Shown: in pieces, positions 4,342 through 5,392 of the stretch | Layout of the letters: every line of letters starts with the position of its first letter | Numbering within the stretch: position 1 is the first letter of the stretch | Source of the DNA: Omnitrophica bacterium GWA2_41_15 | GTDB lineage: Bacteria; Omnitrophota; Gorgyraeia; Gorgyraeales; Gorgyraeaceae | NCBI GenBank assembly: GCA_919902485.1 | Contig: CAKKRB010000176.1 | Location: 1 to 5,392, forward strand | DNA length: 5,392 nt | Direction of reading: 5' to 3' | Notes under the pieces: generated by a model | Told to the model about the DNA's origin: nothing | What the model saw: only the letters and a program-made list of their open reading frames with translations | Database searches by the model: none | Program-made: the position numbers and the translations under genes

Positions 4342-5392
4342 AAGGCGGGGTGAGATTAAAAGGCACTGTTGAGATAAGCGGGGCTAAAAATGCAGCGCTT
4401 CCGATACTCGCAGCCACGTTATTGACCGAAGATAAGTGCGTAATAAAAAATGTGCCGCCTCTGCGCGATGTTTATACAATGCTTAGAATACTCAGGGCCC
4501 TGGGCGTAAGGGTAGATATGGAAGATGGCGTTGTTGTTGTCCATCCGAATGGCTACAGGAATTTCCAGGCGCCGTATAAGCTTGTCAGCACAATGAGGGC
4601 CTCTGTCTGCGTGCTTGGCCCTATACTTGCAAAATTAAGGCATGCAGAGGTTTCTATGCCTGGGGGGTGCGTAATAGGCCCGAGGCCCATAGATTTGCAC
4701 ATAAAAGGATTAAAGGCGCTCGGGGCTGATATAAAGATAGAGCACGGGTACATAATTGCTGACGCCAAAAATCTTACAGGAGGCAGGGTTTATCTTGGCG
4801 GGAAATTCGGTTCGAGCGTGCTTGCGACAGGTAATGTCATGATGGCTGCGACTCTTGCCAGAGGAAAAACAATTATTGAGAATGCCGCATGCGAGCCTGA
4901 GGTCTGCGACCTGGCTGAATTTCTTATAAAAATGGGGGCTAAAATAAAAGGCCAGAGGACGCCCATAGTGGAGATAGAAGGAGTAAAATCTCTTCACGGC
5001 GCTGAATATTCAATAATAAATGACAGGATAGAGGCAGGCACTTTTATGATAGCTTCGGCGATTACAGGAGGCGATGTTTTGATAAAAGGGGCTAACATAG
5101 AACATCTGGGAGCTGTGATAGATAAATTAAAGGAAGCAGGCGTAAAAATTACAAACGCAAAAGATGGCCTCAGGGTTACAAAAACAGGATTTATAAGGCC
5201 GGTGGATGTTACCACTCTGCCGTATCCAGGGTTTCCTACAGATATGCAGGCTCAAATGACAGCGCTCATGTGCATGACTAAAGGCATAAGCGTCATAACC
5301 GAAAAAATATACCCTGAAAGATTTATGCATATAAGCGAACTCGCCAGGATGGGCGCGCATATAATACTCGAAGGGTCAAGCGCCATAGTTAA
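4323..5392 (+). CDS. murA: UDP-N-acetylglucosamine 1-carboxyvinyltransferase (3'-partial)
   Basis: MurA transfers enolpyruvate from phosphoenolpyruvate to UDP-GlcNAc, the first committed step of peptidoglycan synthesis in the cytosol. The first 356 codons are visible, of about 420 expected, and the frame is still open at the right edge. The start M-D-K-F-I-V-E-G-G is normal for the family, and GAAAGG (4312-4317) lies 5 nt before the ATG. Substrate-binding K22-N23 lie in G-A-K-N-A-A-L-P-I-L. The loop P-G-G-C-V-I-G-P-R-P has the catalytic Cys116 and Arg121, so fosfomycin sensitivity would be expected. The D-R-I-E-A-G-T-F block is at 234-241, and catalytic Asp307 is in F-P-T-D-M-Q-A-Q. One deviation stands out: S-V-L-A-T-G-N at 165-171, where E. 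coli has S-V-G-A-T-E-N. The first 19 nt overlap prmC, indicating coupling. A peptidoglycan-making organism is implied. Confidence 0.96.
   Translation, partial: MDKFIVEGGVRLKGTVEISGAKNAALPILAATLLTEDKCVIKNVPPLRDVYTMLRILRALGVRVDMEDGVVVVHPNGYRNFQAPYKLVSTMRASVCVLGPILAKLRHAEVSMPGGCVIGPRPIDLHIKGLKALGADIKIEHGYIIADAKNLTGGRVYLGGKFGSSVLATGNVMMAATLARGKTIIENAACEPEVCDLAEFLIKMGAKIKGQRTPIVEIEGVKSLHGAEYSIINDRIEAGTFMIASAITGGDVLIKGANIEHLGAVIDKLKEAGVKITNAKDGLRVTKTGFIRPVDVTTLPYPGFPTDMQAQMTALMCMTKGISVITEKIYPERFMHISELARMGAHIILEGSSAIV

Noticed and set aside
1..5392. A new defence, metabolic or mobile gene system
   Set aside because: Every gene is a recognisable housekeeping gene and there are no unexplained open reading frames. 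Only the repeats are unusual.

Overview
The window is a compact, single-strand (+) run of seven housekeeping genes with almost no intergenic DNA: the 3' end of polA, then coaE, rho, rpmE, prfA, prmC, and the first 356 codons of murA, which runs off the right edge. No plasmid, phage, CRISPR, transposase, rRNA or tRNA signal is visible. The frequent ATA (Ile) and AGG (Arg) codons, the gene order and the short palindromic repeats read into proteins suggest an uncultured, MAG-type bacterium. Candidatus Omnitrophota is my best guess, and Nitrospirota or deltaproteobacterial lineages are alternatives. This is inference from memory, not a measured placement.

Layout: polA ends at 176 inside a palindrome (171-203). 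The 222-908 gene encodes dephospho-CoA kinase (CoaE). It follows with no obvious promoter and carries a 108-bp in-frame insertion. After a 1-nt gap comes rho (910-2175), then rpmE (2188-2400) and prfA (2403-3470). prmC (3460-4341) overlaps prfA by 11 nt, and murA (4323 onward) overlaps prmC by 19 nt. From coaE onward the spacing is that of one polycistronic, translationally coupled unit. Functionally, PrfA (RF1) and PrmC are an enzyme substrate and its modifier: PrmC methylates the GGQ glutamine of RF1. Rho ends transcription, RpmE is a 50S protein, CoaE finishes CoA synthesis and MurA starts peptidoglycan synthesis.

The genes are ordinary; the unusual content is the repeats. Three 29-bp near-perfect palindromes share GTAGGG...CCCTAC ends, 14-bp arms and a single central base. 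They sit at the polA stop, at the prfA/prmC junction and inside prmC. They are read in all three phases: one gives V-G-E-G-F-K-P-S-P-T, one gives C-R-G-G-F-E-T-R-P-Y, and in the third phase the built-in TAG is the stop codon of polA. A different, composite element of 108 bp lies inside coaE between ATCA direct repeats. Its removal leaves a clean CoaE reading frame. I see no new multi-gene system. The interest lies in palindromic elements that insert into and extend essential genes, comparable in behaviour to Rickettsia palindromic elements.
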